Source: a candidate division KSB1 bacterium (lineage in GTDB: Bacteria > Zhuqueibacterota > Zhuqueibacteria > Zhuqueibacterales > Zhuqueibacteraceae). Taken from it: 64,000 nt of DNA. A program made the translations under genes and the position numbers. The stretch covers positions 124,001-188,000 of the forward strand of contig JAPDPX010000006.1 in the NCBI GenBank assembly GCA_034506255.1, read 5' to 3'. Below are positions 36,507 to 45,379 of the stretch, piece by piece; position 1 is the first letter of the stretch, and each line of letters begins with the position of its first letter. A model generated the notes under the pieces. It made no database searches, was not told the DNA's origin, and was given only the letters and a program-made list of their open reading frames with translations.

Positions 36507-38357
36507 TCAGGCCCGGAATTGCATGCGGTAGAGCTTCTGGTAGATGCCGCTTTGCTGCAGCAGCTCTTCGTGTGTACCGACCTGCACCAGCCGGCCGCCC
36601 TCCAGCACGATGATGCGATGCGCATGCAAAATTGTGGACAGGCGGTGCGCGATGACGAACGAGGTGCGGTTCGCCATCAGCCGTTCGATGGCCTGCTGCA
36701 CCAGCAGCTCGCTCTCGCTGTCGAGCGCGGAGGTGGCTTCGTCGAGAATCAGAATCGGCGGATTTTTCAGCAGGGCGCGCGCGATGGCCAGTCGCTGACG
36801 CTGGCCGCCGGAGAGTTTGAGGCCGCGTTCGCCGATCATGGTATCATAGCCCTGCGGCAGTTCCATGATGAAGCGATGCGCGTTGGCGGCCATGGCTGCG
36901 GCGCGCAGCCTGTCCTCGGGAACATCGCTCAAGCCGTAGGCGATGTTGCTGCGCACCGTCCCGTGAAACAGGATGGTTTCCTGGGTGACGATGCCCATCA
37001 GGCGCCGCAGGCTCTGCAGCTCCACTTCACGCAAGTCGATGCCATCGATGAGAATACGGCCGCCGCTGGGGTCATAAAAGCGCGGCAGCAAATCCACCAG
37101 TGTTGACTTGCCGGCGCCGCTCGGTCCAACAATCGCGAGAATCTCACCTTTGCGCACTTCGAAGCTGATGTCCTGCAGCACCGCTGTTTGCTCGTAGGCA
37201 AACGAGACGTTTTCATAGCGGATGTCGTGCTCGAAGCGTTCGAGCTGGCGGGCGCCCGGCAGCGACACCACCTCCGGCGCGGTATCGAGCACGCGGAAAA
37301 TGCGCTCGCCGGCAGCCATGGCCTCCTGCAAACGGCTGCCGACAGTGGACAATTCCTTGACCGGCTGCATCAGCGAGAAGATGGCGAGCAGGAACAGCAG
37401 GAATTCCGACGAGGACAGCGAGCCGCCGGCCAGCACCTGCTGCCCGCCGAACCAGAGAATGCCCACCCCCACCGCCGCGCCCAGCGATTCCGTGATCGGC
37501 GCCGCCAGCCGGCTGATGCGCGTGACCCGCAGCAGGGTTTTGAAATAGGACCGCGACTCCCGCATGAAGTTGCGCACTTCGAAATCTTCCATCGCGAACG
37601 CCTTCACCACGCGCACCCCGCTGATGGTCTCCTGCAACACCGACGTGAGATCCGCCATCTTGGCCTGGGAAAGGTGGGAGGCGCGGCGCAGGCGTGAGGC
37701 CAGGCTGCCGATCACCGCCAGGCTGAGCGGCACGATGAGCAGCGCCACCAACGTGAGTTTCCAGCTCAGCAAAAAGGCCATGCCGAGGTAGGCCGCAATC
37801 AACAACGGGTTCTTGACCAGCGTGACGAAGCTGGCGGAGAGGCCGTTGTTCACCAGCGTGACATCGTTGGTGATGCGTGACATCAGATTGCCGGTGCGGT
37901 TTTGATTGAAATAGCCGAGCGACAGCCGGTGGAGATGGCGGTAGAGATCGTTGCGCAAATCCATGATCACGCCCTGCTCGACATGCGCCATGAAGTAGGC
38001 CTGCAAATAGTCGAAGAGATTCTTGCTGAAGATGAGCAGCAAAATCAGGCCGCACAGCCGCAGCAGCGTGCTGCGGCGATCTTGCCCGAGCAGCAGGGCG
38101 TAAAATCGCTGCATGATTTGCTGGCGTGCGACCGCCAGGGTGGTGGGCGCCGCAGGCATGCTGCCCGTTTCGGCCGGCGCGGCACGGCTCACCCCGCTTT
38201 TGTCCACACCATAGAACACCACATCCAGAAAGGGCAGGATGGAAAACAGCGAGGCGCTGCTCAGCAGGGTGAACAGCAGGATGCAGACCAGTGAACCGGT
38301 GAGGGCAAGCCCGTAGGGACGCAGATAGCGCAGGATTCGCAGATAGGTTCGCATCAT
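36507..38357 (-). CDS. ABC transporter, fused permease/ATPase (MsbA-like exporter)
   Basis: This 616-residue half-transporter has six N-terminal transmembrane helices and a C-terminal nucleotide-binding domain with Walker A GPSGAGKSTLVDLL, signature LSGGQRQRLAIARAL, Walker B ILILDEATSALDSE and switch His in VIAHRLSTI. It resembles MsbA/lipid A flippases, plausible in this LPS-making organism, but multidrug export is equally possible from sequence. The frame stays open far upstream to 38648, but the N-terminus MMRTYLRILRYLRPYG at 38357 is family-like. It starts 17 bp after the small membrane protein gene, so the two are probably cotranscribed. Confidence 0.93.
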   Translation of the reverse strand: MMRTYLRILRYLRPYGLALTGSLVCILLFTLLSSASLFSILPFLDVVFYGVDKSGVSRAAPAETGSMPAAPTTLAVARQQIMQRFYALLLGQDRRSTLLRLCGLILLLIFSKNLFDYLQAYFMAHVEQGVIMDLRNDLYRHLHRLSLGYFNQNRTGNLMSRITNDVTLVNNGLSASFVTLVKNPLLIAAYLGMAFLLSWKLTLVALLIVPLSLAVIGSLASRLRRASHLSQAKMADLTSVLQETISGVRVVKAFAMEDFEVRNFMRESRSYFKTLLRVTRISRLAAPITESLGAAVGVGILWFGGQQVLAGGSLSSSEFLLFLLAIFSLMQPVKELSTVGSRLQEAMAAGERIFRVLDTAPEVVSLPGARQLERFEHDIRYENVSFAYEQTAVLQDISFEVRKGEILAIVGPSGAGKSTLVDLLPRFYDPSGGRILIDGIDLREVELQSLRRLMGIVTQETILFHGTVRSNIAYGLSDVPEDRLRAAAMAANAHRFIMELPQGYDTMIGERGLKLSGGQRQRLAIARALLKNPPILILDEATSALDSESELLVQQAIERLMANRTSFVIAHRLSTILHAHRIIVLEGGRLVQVGTHEELLQQSGIYQKLYRMQFRA

Positions 38358-38374
38358 GGCGGGCGGGCCGGCGG

Positions 38375-38557
38375 CTACTTTTTCCTGACTTCTTCGAACT
38401 TGGCATCCTCCACGTCCTGCCTGGAAAGATCGAGCGGCGGTTTGCTTTGCCCGCCCTGAATCGGGCGGGATGGTGCACGGCGCTTGCCGGCCAGAGCTGC
38501 ACGCAAAACACGATAGGCCAGGTAAAACAGCAGGGCCCAGAACAACAGGCGTAACAT
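38375..38557 (-). CDS. Small single-span membrane protein (DUF4834-like)
   Basis: This 60-residue protein has an N-terminal transmembrane helix (LLFWALLFYLAYRVLRAAL), a basic Pro-rich middle, and an acidic C-terminal motif DVEDAKFEEVRKK. The ribosome site AAAGGAG about 8 nt before the ATG at 38557 is strong and supports expression. It lies between the deoxynucleoside kinase and ABC exporter genes with tight spacing. The layout resembles small DUF4834-type proteins of the FCB group, but I cannot confirm the family. Function unknown. Confidence 0.72.
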   Translation of the reverse strand: MLRLLFWALLFYLAYRVLRAALAGKRRAPSRPIQGGQSKPPLDLSRQDVEDAKFEEVRKK

Positions 38558-38610
38558 GAGGAATGCTCCTTTCTCCGGCGGACATGCCGCCTCTGCCGGC
38601 GCCGGCCGTC

Positions 38611-39252
38611 TCAGGTTTTGGGTGCCGGCGGCGAATAGTACTGCACACCCGATATCGGCCGGCTGAGCTGAATCAGCAGGTCTTCAAAATCTTCCTCGCG
38701 GTTGACAAAGTCGATGTTGGTGGCATTGATGACCAGCAGGGGGGTGTCCGTGTAATTAAAAAAGAACTGATTGTAGGCTTCGTTCAGGTCGCGAAGGTAG
38801 GCTTCGCTCATGCTCTTTTCATAGGGCCGGTTGCGTCGGCGGATGTTGGCCATCAGGCGTTCGGTGCTGGCCTGCAGGTAAAGCACCAGGTCCGGCCGGA
38901 GGATGTCGCGTTCCAGCAGCCGCGCCACTTTGTCGTAAAGCGCCAGCTCGCGTTCTTCCAGGGTCAGGGTGGCAAAAATGCGGTCTTTTTGAAAAATGTA
39001 GTCGGCCACCAGCAGGTCATGGAAGAGATCGCGTTGCGGCAATTCCTGCTGCTGGCGGTAGCGGCTGAGCAGAAAGAACATTTGTGTGGAGAAGGCGAAG
39101 CGCCGCGGGTCCTCATAGAAATCCGGCAGGAAGGGATTTTCTTCGTGCTGCTCCAGCAGCAGCCGCGCGCCAAAACGCTCGGCAATTTTGCAAGCCAGGC
39201 TGGTTTTGCCGGCGCCGATGACGCCCTCGATGGCAAGATATTGAAGACGCAC
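38611..39252 (-). CDS. Deoxynucleoside kinase
   Basis: This protein of about 213 residues belongs to the deoxyadenosine/deoxyguanosine kinase family, with the P-loop AIEGVIGAGKTSLACKIAER, the substrate-recognition EQHEENPFLPDFYED, the FQKDRIFA segment at the DRS motif position, and the LID arginines in IRRRNRPYE. It phosphorylates deoxynucleosides for salvage. The GTG at 39252 is preferred because GAGG lies about 6 nt upstream and it gives VRLQYLAIEG at the start; an upstream GTG at 39279 is also in frame. It follows folK closely. Confidence 0.92.
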   Translation of the reverse strand: MRLQYLAIEGVIGAGKTSLACKIAERFGARLLLEQHEENPFLPDFYEDPRRFAFSTQMFFLLSRYRQQQELPQRDLFHDLLVADYIFQKDRIFATLTLEERELALYDKVARLLERDILRPDLVLYLQASTERLMANIRRRNRPYEKSMSEAYLRDLNEAYNQFFFNYTDTPLLVINATNIDFVNREEDFEDLLIQLSRPISGVQYYSPPAPKT

Positions 39253-39303
39253 AACCACCCTCTGGGTCAAAGCGAACACTTGCGCCGCACCGCCGGCGTC
39301 GCT

Positions 39304-39837
39304 TCACGTTGCGAGTTTGATCACCGCGGCGTGATCGGGGCATTGCCGCAGCAGCGCCGCCACGGTCAGCCCGGCATCCGGCAGGAGGAAATCCGGGGCA
39401 ATTTCCGCCCAGGGCGCCAGCACAAAACGGCGTTCCCGCAGGGCGGGGTGTGGCAGCCGCAATGCCGCGGATTCGAACTGAAGCTGATCATACGCCAGCA
39501 AATCCAGATCGATGGTGCGCGGCCCCCATTTGCGCTCCCGTATCCGGCCCAGCGCCTTTTCGATCTGCAGCAGCAGCTCGAGCAGCGCCGGTGCCGTCAG
39601 CCGGGTGGCCACTTCCACCACTTGATTCAAAAACTCCGGCTGCTCACGCAGCCCCACCGGCTCCGTGCGATAAAGCGAGGATTGCCGCCGCACTTGCACC
39701 GCCGGATGGACCTGCAGCTTCGCCCGCGCCTGCGCCAGCCACTGCCGCCGGTCCCCGAGATTCGACCCCAACCCGATGAACACATTGGCGACCCATCTCT
39801 CCCCGGCCGCTTTCTCTGTCACAAACATCTTTCTCAC
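39304..39837 (-). CDS. folK: 6-hydroxymethyl-7,8-dihydropterin pyrophosphokinase
   Basis: This 177-residue folate enzyme has the N-terminal VFIGLGSNLGDRRQWLAQA, YRTEPVGLREQPEFLNQVVE, and the HPPK signature GPRTIDLDLLAYDQL followed by LPHPALRERRFVLAPW. It transfers pyrophosphate from ATP to hydroxymethyldihydropterin. The GTG at 39837 overlaps the folB stop as GTGA; an ATG at 39828 is an alternative. It directly follows folB, whose product makes its substrate. Confidence 0.95.
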   Translation of the reverse strand: MRKMFVTEKAAGERWVANVFIGLGSNLGDRRQWLAQARAKLQVHPAVQVRRQSSLYRTEPVGLREQPEFLNQVVEVATRLTAPALLELLLQIEKALGRIRERKWGPRTIDLDLLAYDQLQFESAALRLPHPALRERRFVLAPWAEIAPDFLLPDAGLTVAALLRQCPDHAAVIKLAT

Positions 39838-40208
39838 CCGGCCATGGCCGCACTGCGCTGAATCTCCACCTCGATGCCATCGCTGATGCCGGGCACCGGC
39901 GAATTGGGCTTGCGCACCCGCACCCGCACCTGCGCCGGGTTGAACTCCCGCAACAAGGTATCGGCAATCACCTGCGTGAGTGTCTCCACCAGCTTGAAGC
40001 TGTTCGTGGTCACCACGCGCGCGACCGTCTGATACACTTTGTAAAGATCGATGGTGTCGCGAATGTTGTCGCTGCTCGCCGCCTGCTGCACATTGATCTG
40101 CAGTTCGACGTCCACTTCGAAGCGCTGGCCCACCTGGCGTTCTTCATCCCAATAGCCGTGGTAGGCGTGAAAAACCATGCGATTCAGGCGAATGATGTCA
40201 GCAGGCAT
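39834..40208 (-). CDS. folB: Dihydroneopterin aldolase
   Basis: This 124-residue protein is of the FolB family: IIRLNRMVFHAYHGYWDEER holds the typical HGxxxxE-like segment, RFEVDVELQ follows, then SFKLVETLTQVIADTLL with the family glutamate, and VRVRKPNSPVPG with the conserved Lys-Pro. It cleaves dihydroneopterin to hydroxymethyldihydropterin, the FolK substrate. It is the first gene of a minus-strand operon (folB, folK, kinase, small membrane protein, ABC exporter) read from a clear promoter 67 nt upstream. Confidence 0.95.
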   Translation of the reverse strand: MPADIIRLNRMVFHAYHGYWDEERQVGQRFEVDVELQINVQQAASSDNIRDTIDLYKVYQTVARVVTTNSFKLVETLTQVIADTLLREFNPAQVRVRVRKPNSPVPGISDGIEVEIQRSAAMAG

Positions 40209-40274
40209 GCGGGGAATGGCTCTTGTGGTCTGGCCGCTGTCCGGTTTGTGCTCGACTCTCGCAAAAGCGAGGCG

Positions 40275-40303
40275 AATGTATCAAACGGCCGTCCGAATGT
40301 CAA
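40275..40303 (-). promoter_or_regulatory. Sigma-70-type promoter for the folB operon
   Basis: On the minus strand a perfect -35 TTGACA (40303-40298), a 17-bp spacer and -10 TACATT (40280-40275) stand 66 nt before the folB start. Confidence 0.75.
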
Positions 40304-41025
40304 GCAAAATGCCCGGATCACGGCACTGCTGCAGTTGCGTGTGGGCACGTGACGCGGACAACTTGCGCCAATGTCACCAATTTTTCAAACAAAGCCAAAA
40401 ACGCTCACGCAAAAAGTTTTTCCACAGCAATGGCCCAACGACAAGCCTGCGCACCACAAAAATCACACTGCCCCCAGGTTTTCCCTCATGCTCTTGGTGG
40501 GTTGCGTGGTTCAAAAAGCCTCGCGGTGACAGACAGTTCCATCCCCTTTTTGACAGGCCACGGCTTGGCCGTGACATTCCTGCGGAGAGCATCAGTAGGA
40601 TCGCAAGCGAAAGCCACGGTCGAAACGTGGCGGAACGGTTATTCTTGGTGAAACCCCTGCGGCTTCGTGTCCTTGCGTGTTTGAGGATTTTGTGTTTGAT
40701 CCTGACACCGGATGGTTGAATCACTGTTGTGCTGTAAACAAGGCATCCCGAACGGGGCGGTTGGGTGTCCTTCCTCATGCCCTCCAGGCAGCGCCAGCAG
40801 GCATTGCAGTGGAGCGAACTGTTTATGGTTGCGCTCCCCACGTTATTGAGGATTGAGGCTCACACCGCAGCGTGCCGCAGCCGCGCCCGGGTTGTTCAAA
40901 TTGCAGGGGAAAAGTCCGCGGCGGTGGCGCGGTCCTGCAGATGCCAGCAGCCCGCTTTGGCATGCAACGCCGTGCTTGCGGCATGTCCTTGTTGTGCAGC
41001 CGGCGGCAGGAGCGGGAAATTGCGA

Positions 41026-41054
41026 TTGACTCCCCAGCCATTTCTCATTATATT
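41026..41054 (+). promoter_or_regulatory. Sigma-70-type promoter for the metallophosphoesterase gene
   Basis: TTGACT (41026-41031), a 17-bp spacer and TATATT (41049-41054); each hexamer differs from consensus at one base. The ATG lies 47 nt beyond the -10. Confidence 0.75.
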
Positions 41055-41101
41055 GCGCCCGCTCAAAACCGATATTCATCCCTCAAGCCCAGCGAGAGCT
41101 T

Positions 41102-41755
41102 ATGCGCCTGCTTTGCATCACGGATATTCACAGTAACCGGCAGAAGTTCGAGCAAATTCTGCTGCGCGAACGGGAGCCGGATTTGCTGTTGATCGGCGGT
41201 GATTTCACTGACTTCGGCCCGGCGCAGGAGGCGGAGGCCCTGCTCGACCTGGCGTTGCGGCATTGCCCCGCTGTGCTGGCAGTGGCCGGCAACTGCGACA
41301 GCGCCGCGATCGATGACATGCTGGTGCGGCGCGGTGTTTCATTGCATCGCCGTGGCACCCTCGTCAACGGCGTGGGCTTCTTTGGCCTGTCCGCCATGCC
41401 CTTCTGGCGTGGCGACATGTACGAATTCACCGAGCAGGAATTGGATGGTTTTCTCGCGGAAGGCCATGCCCAGGTGCAGGGCGCGCCGCGCTGCATCATG
41501 CTCACCCATCCCCCGCCGCGCGCGACCAAAGCCGACCGCACCCACGCCGGCCGGCACGTCGGCAGCACCGCCGTGCGCACGTGGATGGATCGCCGGCAGC
41601 CCGTGCTGCTGGTGTGCGGCCACATTCACGAAGCGCGCAGCCTGGACAGCATCAACGGCACCACCCTCGTCAATTGCGGCCCGGCACGCAACGGCTATTA
41701 TGCGGTGGCCGAGCTCAACGAAACCGTGACGGTCGAGCTCAAACAACTTGCCTGA
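41102..41755 (+). CDS. Calcineurin-like metallophosphoesterase
   Basis: This 217-residue enzyme has all five metallophosphoesterase motifs: DIH (residues 8-10), GGDFTDFG, GNCD, THPPPRATKAD and GHIHEA. Asp, His and Asn ligands for a di-metal centre are therefore present. The size and the final GPARNGYYAVAEL resemble YfcE/MJ0936-type phosphodiesterases. The natural substrate is unknown. It is the first plus-strand gene after the divergent promoters, and GAGAG precedes the ATG by a few nt. Confidence 0.92.
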   Translation: MRLLCITDIHSNRQKFEQILLREREPDLLLIGGDFTDFGPAQEAEALLDLALRHCPAVLAVAGNCDSAAIDDMLVRRGVSLHRRGTLVNGVGFFGLSAMPFWRGDMYEFTEQELDGFLAEGHAQVQGAPRCIMLTHPPPRATKADRTHAGRHVGSTAVRTWMDRRQPVLLVCGHIHEARSLDSINGTTLVNCGPARNGYYAVAELNETVTVELKQLA

Positions 41756-41908
41756 CCGTGGCCTTCCTGCGGCTTGTCTGCCGGACGCACGCGCCGGCAT
41801 CCGGCGTGGTTTCCCCGGCCGCTGCGCGGCCATGTGGGCGCCGGAACGCCACGGCGCGCGAGCTGCGGCTGCAGGGCGGGTGATATTCATTTTCAACTTT
41901 CGGCCATC

Positions 41909-43150
41909 ATGCCTCTGCTGACCAGTCTGCTCATTCTGATCGTGGTCGCGCGGCTCTTTGGACAAATCTTTCAGCGTCTCGATCAGTCCGCCATTGTCGG
42001 TGAGATACTGGCCGGCGTGCTGCTCGGGCCGAGCCTGTTGAACCTGATCCAGGTCAATGCCGCGCTGGCCGGCATCGCCGAGCTGGCGGTGTTTTTGGTG
42101 GTGCTCTCCGCCGGGCTGGAGATGAGTTTCAAGGACGTGATCGCCTCGCTGCATGGACGGGGAGCGGTGGTGGCGTTTATCGGGTTTGCGCTGCCGCTGG
42201 CCGGCGGCATCCTCGTGGGCGTCGCGTTTGAGCTGGATGTGATGCGCACCGTTTTCCTCGGCCTGTGCGTCTCCATCACCGCGTTGCCGGTTGCCGTCCG
42301 CATCCTGCAAAGTTTCAAGCTGCTCGATTCCGTGATGGCGCGCTACGCCGTGGCCACCGCCATCTTCAATGATGTGGCGGCGCTGCTGGCGCTGGGCGTC
42401 ATACTCACTCTCCCCGCCCAACATTCTCTGCAGGCGATCGGCCTCGCGATACTCGGCACCGGCTCAAAACTGCTGGCCCTGGCCGGCTTCATCCTGGGAT
42501 GCAACTGGCTGCTGGAACGGCTCATCGCCCGGGGTTTGCACATCGCGGGCATTCCGGAAAAGCTCGTGGCCCTGTTCGGCGGCGAGGCCTTGTTTGGCGT
42601 GGTGGTGCTCTTCGTGCTGGTCTTCGGCTCGATCAGCCAGGCCCTGGGGTTTCACTTCGTCATCGGCGCGTTTTTCGGCGCACTCCTGCTCGACCGGAAA
42701 TTCTTTCTCGCCCCGCGCTATCATGAAATCGATCGCACGCTGCGCTCGATCACCGAGGGCTTTCTGGCGCCGGTGTTCTTCGCCTATTTGGGCCTCGAAT
42801 TCAATCCCGCCGCCATCAGCTCCGCGGGCTTCGTCGCCGTCGTGCTGGCGGTGTCCATTGCCACCAAGATTCTGGCCGGATGGCTGGGCGGCCTGCTGAT
42901 TCAGCTCTCCTCGCTGCAGGCGCTCGGCATCGGCATCATTCTCAACGGCCGCGGCATCATGGAATTGGTGATTGCCAACATCGCTTACGAGCGCGGATTC
43001 ATCGGACAAGGTCTGTTTTCCACTCTCGTTTTGATGGGGGTGGTGACGACCCTGATTACACCGCTGATGCTGCGCAAATGGATCATGCCGAAATTGGAAG
43101 GGACGCATCCCACAGCAGCACCGGCGCCCCCTGGCACCTCAACGCCATGA
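41909..43150 (+). CDS. Cation:proton antiporter (CPA2/KefB-like)
   Basis: This 413-residue membrane protein has about twelve helices. Family segments include IVGEILAGVLLGPSLLN, FLVVLSAGLEMSFKD, the ion-binding region FNDVAALLALGVIL, and FAYLGLEFNPAAIS. No C-terminal TrkA-N domain is attached, unlike KefB/KefC, so it is the short CPA2 type. It would exchange Na+ or K+ for protons across the inner membrane. The frame is open from 41774, but homology begins at the ATG at 41909. Confidence 0.92.
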   Translation: MPLLTSLLILIVVARLFGQIFQRLDQSAIVGEILAGVLLGPSLLNLIQVNAALAGIAELAVFLVVLSAGLEMSFKDVIASLHGRGAVVAFIGFALPLAGGILVGVAFELDVMRTVFLGLCVSITALPVAVRILQSFKLLDSVMARYAVATAIFNDVAALLALGVILTLPAQHSLQAIGLAILGTGSKLLALAGFILGCNWLLERLIARGLHIAGIPEKLVALFGGEALFGVVVLFVLVFGSISQALGFHFVIGAFFGALLLDRKFFLAPRYHEIDRTLRSITEGFLAPVFFAYLGLEFNPAAISSAGFVAVVLAVSIATKILAGWLGGLLIQLSSLQALGIGIILNGRGIMELVIANIAYERGFIGQGLFSTLVLMGVVTTLITPLMLRKWIMPKLEGTHPTAAPAPPGTSTP

Positions 43151-43168
43151 TCAAACAGTCTGCCCCCT

Positions 43169-43918
43169 ATGTCCAAACCCGTGCTTGGCATTCAAATGCA
43201 GAGACTGCCGGAGCAGTTCTACTTCCGCATCTCCTGCATGTACACCGAGGCGATCTACGCCGCCGGCGGCATTCCCGTGTTGCTGCCGCTGATTCCCGAA
43301 CGTGATTATGTGGATCACCTGTGGCCGCTGCTCGATGGTCTGGTGCTGTCCGGCTGCCAGACCGACCTCGACCCCCGACGCTATGGCGAGATGCCTCATC
43401 CCAAACTCGGGCCGGTGAACCAGGCACGCGACCAATTCGACTGGCTGCTGCTGGAGCGGGCGCATGCCGACAAGCTGCCGGTGCTGGGCATTTGCCGCGG
43501 CATGCAAACGCTCAACGTCTTTCGCGGCGGCACCCTGATTCAAGACCTGCCCAGCCAGCGGCCCTCGCCGGTTTGCCATGCCCGCGACGACGCGCCCACC
43601 GCCCTGGTGCACGAGGTCCGCCTCGCGCCGCATTCGGCTTTGAATGATGACGCCGGCGAACGGCGCGTGCCGGTCAACAGTTCCCATCATCAGGCTGTCC
43701 GCGAGCTGGGTCGGGGGTTGGTACCGATTGCCTGGTCAGCAGACGGCCTGATCGAGGGTTTTCAAAACGAGAGGTGGGACGAGCATTACATCCTGGGGGT
43801 GCAATGGCATCCCGAGCGGCTGTGGCAAAGCGATGAGTTCTCCCGTAAAATTTTCCGGGATTTTGTTGCCGAGGTCTCGCGCCGCCGCTCGCGCGAGCGG
43901 CGCGACTGGGGAAGCTAG
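43169..43918 (+). CDS. Gamma-glutamyl-gamma-aminobutyrate hydrolase-like class I amidotransferase
   Basis: This 249-residue protein of the peptidase C26/PuuD family has the nucleophile elbow GICRGMQTLNVFRGG with Cys109, the NSSHHQAVRELG segment, and the catalytic His-Pro-Glu in GVQWHPERLW. PuuD hydrolyses gamma-glutamyl-GABA in putrescine breakdown; other members act on related gamma-glutamyl amides. No other putrescine genes are adjacent. It starts 18 bp after the antiporter stop, suggesting cotranscription. Confidence 0.9.
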   Translation: MSKPVLGIQMQRLPEQFYFRISCMYTEAIYAAGGIPVLLPLIPERDYVDHLWPLLDGLVLSGCQTDLDPRRYGEMPHPKLGPVNQARDQFDWLLLERAHADKLPVLGICRGMQTLNVFRGGTLIQDLPSQRPSPVCHARDDAPTALVHEVRLAPHSALNDDAGERRVPVNSSHHQAVRELGRGLVPIAWSADGLIEGFQNERWDEHYILGVQWHPERLWQSDEFSRKIFRDFVAEVSRRRSRERRDWGS

Positions 43919-44465
43919 AGATAGTTGATCTTCAGCCGGCTCCCAATCACCGCCTGACCGTGAGGGAGTGCTTTCTCACCGCGCCTCTGCGGCGGCATTC
44001 GCCGCAACTCCATCCCGGCATTTGACAAAACGGCAAACCTGGACAAGGCTGGCTTGCAATCACTCAGCAAACGTGTGGAGCAGCGCAGGCATACCTGCCG
44101 TGCAGACAAGATCTCTGCGCCACGTTCCGACATGCAACTGAGGCAACTAGGTCGGATTAAATTAAAAAGAAGCGGCTTCTGTGGCTCAGGGTTCTGGACC
44201 GCATCCCCCTGCCCTTACTCCCGGGAAGAAAAGGGGCAGACAAGCTGGATTCCAATCCAATTGTCGCAATTACTGCCAGGAAACTTCCCCACTTTTTCAC
44301 GAGGGAAGGGCGCGGGGGTGAATTCATCGACCATTAGGAACTGTGCCCGTTCAGGCTTGTTTTTTGAGCCGGTGTGCCAAGCTGCAGCTCTGCGCTCCGG
44401 AACTCATGTTGCAATCCTCACCGGGTAAAACTTGACATTGTCGCGCAACGAGAGGACGTCGCAAT
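43919..44465. other. Intergenic region upstream of the pyrophosphatase
   Basis: 547 bp without a supported gene. An ORF at 44054-44428 runs through what looks like decayed repeat sequence (purine-rich GGGAAGAAAAGGGGCAG at about 44222 and a CCCCAC...GAGGGAAGGGCG stretch near 44290-44310). A TTGACA at 44432-44437 is too close to the ATG and lacks a matching -10, so the ppa promoter is not identified. Confidence 0.5.
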
Positions 44466-45172
44466 ATGATGAACGCGATTGAGGCCAAAGCAATCATGCA
44501 AAAGGCGCGTGCCACCAACAGCGATCCCATCTGGCAGCTCATGGGCGTGCTGTACAAATCCCATCCCTGGCACGGCATTCAAATCGGGCCGGAGGCGCCA
44601 CAGGTGGTCACCGCCTACATCGAAATGGTGCCGACCGACACGGTGAAGTATGAAATCGACAAGGCCACCGGCCATTTGCGCGTCGACCGGCCGCAGCGCT
44701 TTGCCAGCCACTGCCCCACGCTTTACGGTTTGATTCCGCAAACGTATTGTGCCGGCGGCGCAGCGGGCGCGCGGACATCGTGGGCGACGGCGACCCCCTG
44801 GACATTTGCGTGCTCACCGAGAAACAAATCCTGCATGGGGATATTTTGCTGCACGCCGTTCCCATCGGCGGCCTGCGTATGATCGACAAGAACGAGGCGG
44901 ACGACAAAATCATCGCGGTGATGCAGGGTGATGCGGTGTACGGCCAGTGGCGCGACGTGAACGAATGCCCGCCGGATGTAATCGACCGCCTGCGACATTA
45001 TTTCCTCACCTACAAACAGGTGCCCGGCGAGCAGCACAGCACCTGCGAAATCACCGAGGTCTACAACCGCGAAGAAGCGCAGGAAATCATCCGCCGCAGC
45101 CAGGAAGATTACAAGGCGCGCTACGGCGATCTCGAGACCATCCTGACCAGCGCCCTGCGGCTGCGGGGATGA
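44466..45172 (+). pseudogene. ppa: Inorganic pyrophosphatase, frameshifted
   Basis: The first frame (44466 to about 44750) encodes the N-terminal half of a family I soluble pyrophosphatase ([39 protein letters not shown]). The catalytic half is in the next frame (about 44750-45172), with [39 protein letters not shown] and HYFLTYKQVPGEQ. A one-base loss in the GC-rich run 44750-44775 explains it. Together they make the long form of about 235 residues known from Bacteroidota and Chlamydiae. PPi hydrolysis is normally essential, so an assembly or sequencing error is a strong alternative to true inactivation. AGAGGA precedes the ATG by about 9 nt. Confidence 0.88.
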
Positions 45173-45257
45173 GCGGATTTCATCCGCCGATGACGCGGAA
45201 GTGCCGCGCGAACGCGCCGTGCGGCAGCCATAACGCGGCACCCTCTGGGGATAATAA

Positions 45258-45286
45258 TTGCGCTGAAACCGCCGGTTCCTTATCTT
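45258..45286 (+). promoter_or_regulatory. Weak candidate promoter for glycogen phosphorylase
   Basis: TTGCGC, a 17-bp spacer and TATCTT stand 93 nt before the phosphorylase ATG. Both hexamers deviate from consensus at two positions. Confidence 0.35.
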
Positions 45287-45379
45287 GGCCGGCGCCTGTC
45301 CGTAGTGACTGCAGTGGGGCCTGAACCTTGAGCCGCTCACTGTAACAGGGAGAAGTTGGAAAGGAAGCAAACGGAGCCT

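Larger units (their letters stand above)
40209..41101. other. Long divergent intergenic region
   Basis: 893 bp between folB (minus) and the metallophosphoesterase (plus). Each edge carries a good sigma-70 promoter (40275-40303 and 41026-41054). The 720 bp between them hold no supported gene; short ORFs lack ribosome sites and family features. A perfect 6-bp hairpin (GCCACG / CGTGGC) lies at 40613-40631, and the stretch 40650-40720 resembles degenerate dispersed intergenic sequence. Confidence 0.55.

Noticed and set aside
44054..44428. 124-residue plus-strand ORF before ppa
   Set aside because: Runs through repeat-like intergenic sequence, lacks a ribosome site and has low-complexity content.
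44432..44437. TTGACA as the -35 box for ppa
   Set aside because: It is only 28 nt before the ATG and no -10 element lies 16-18 bp downstream.
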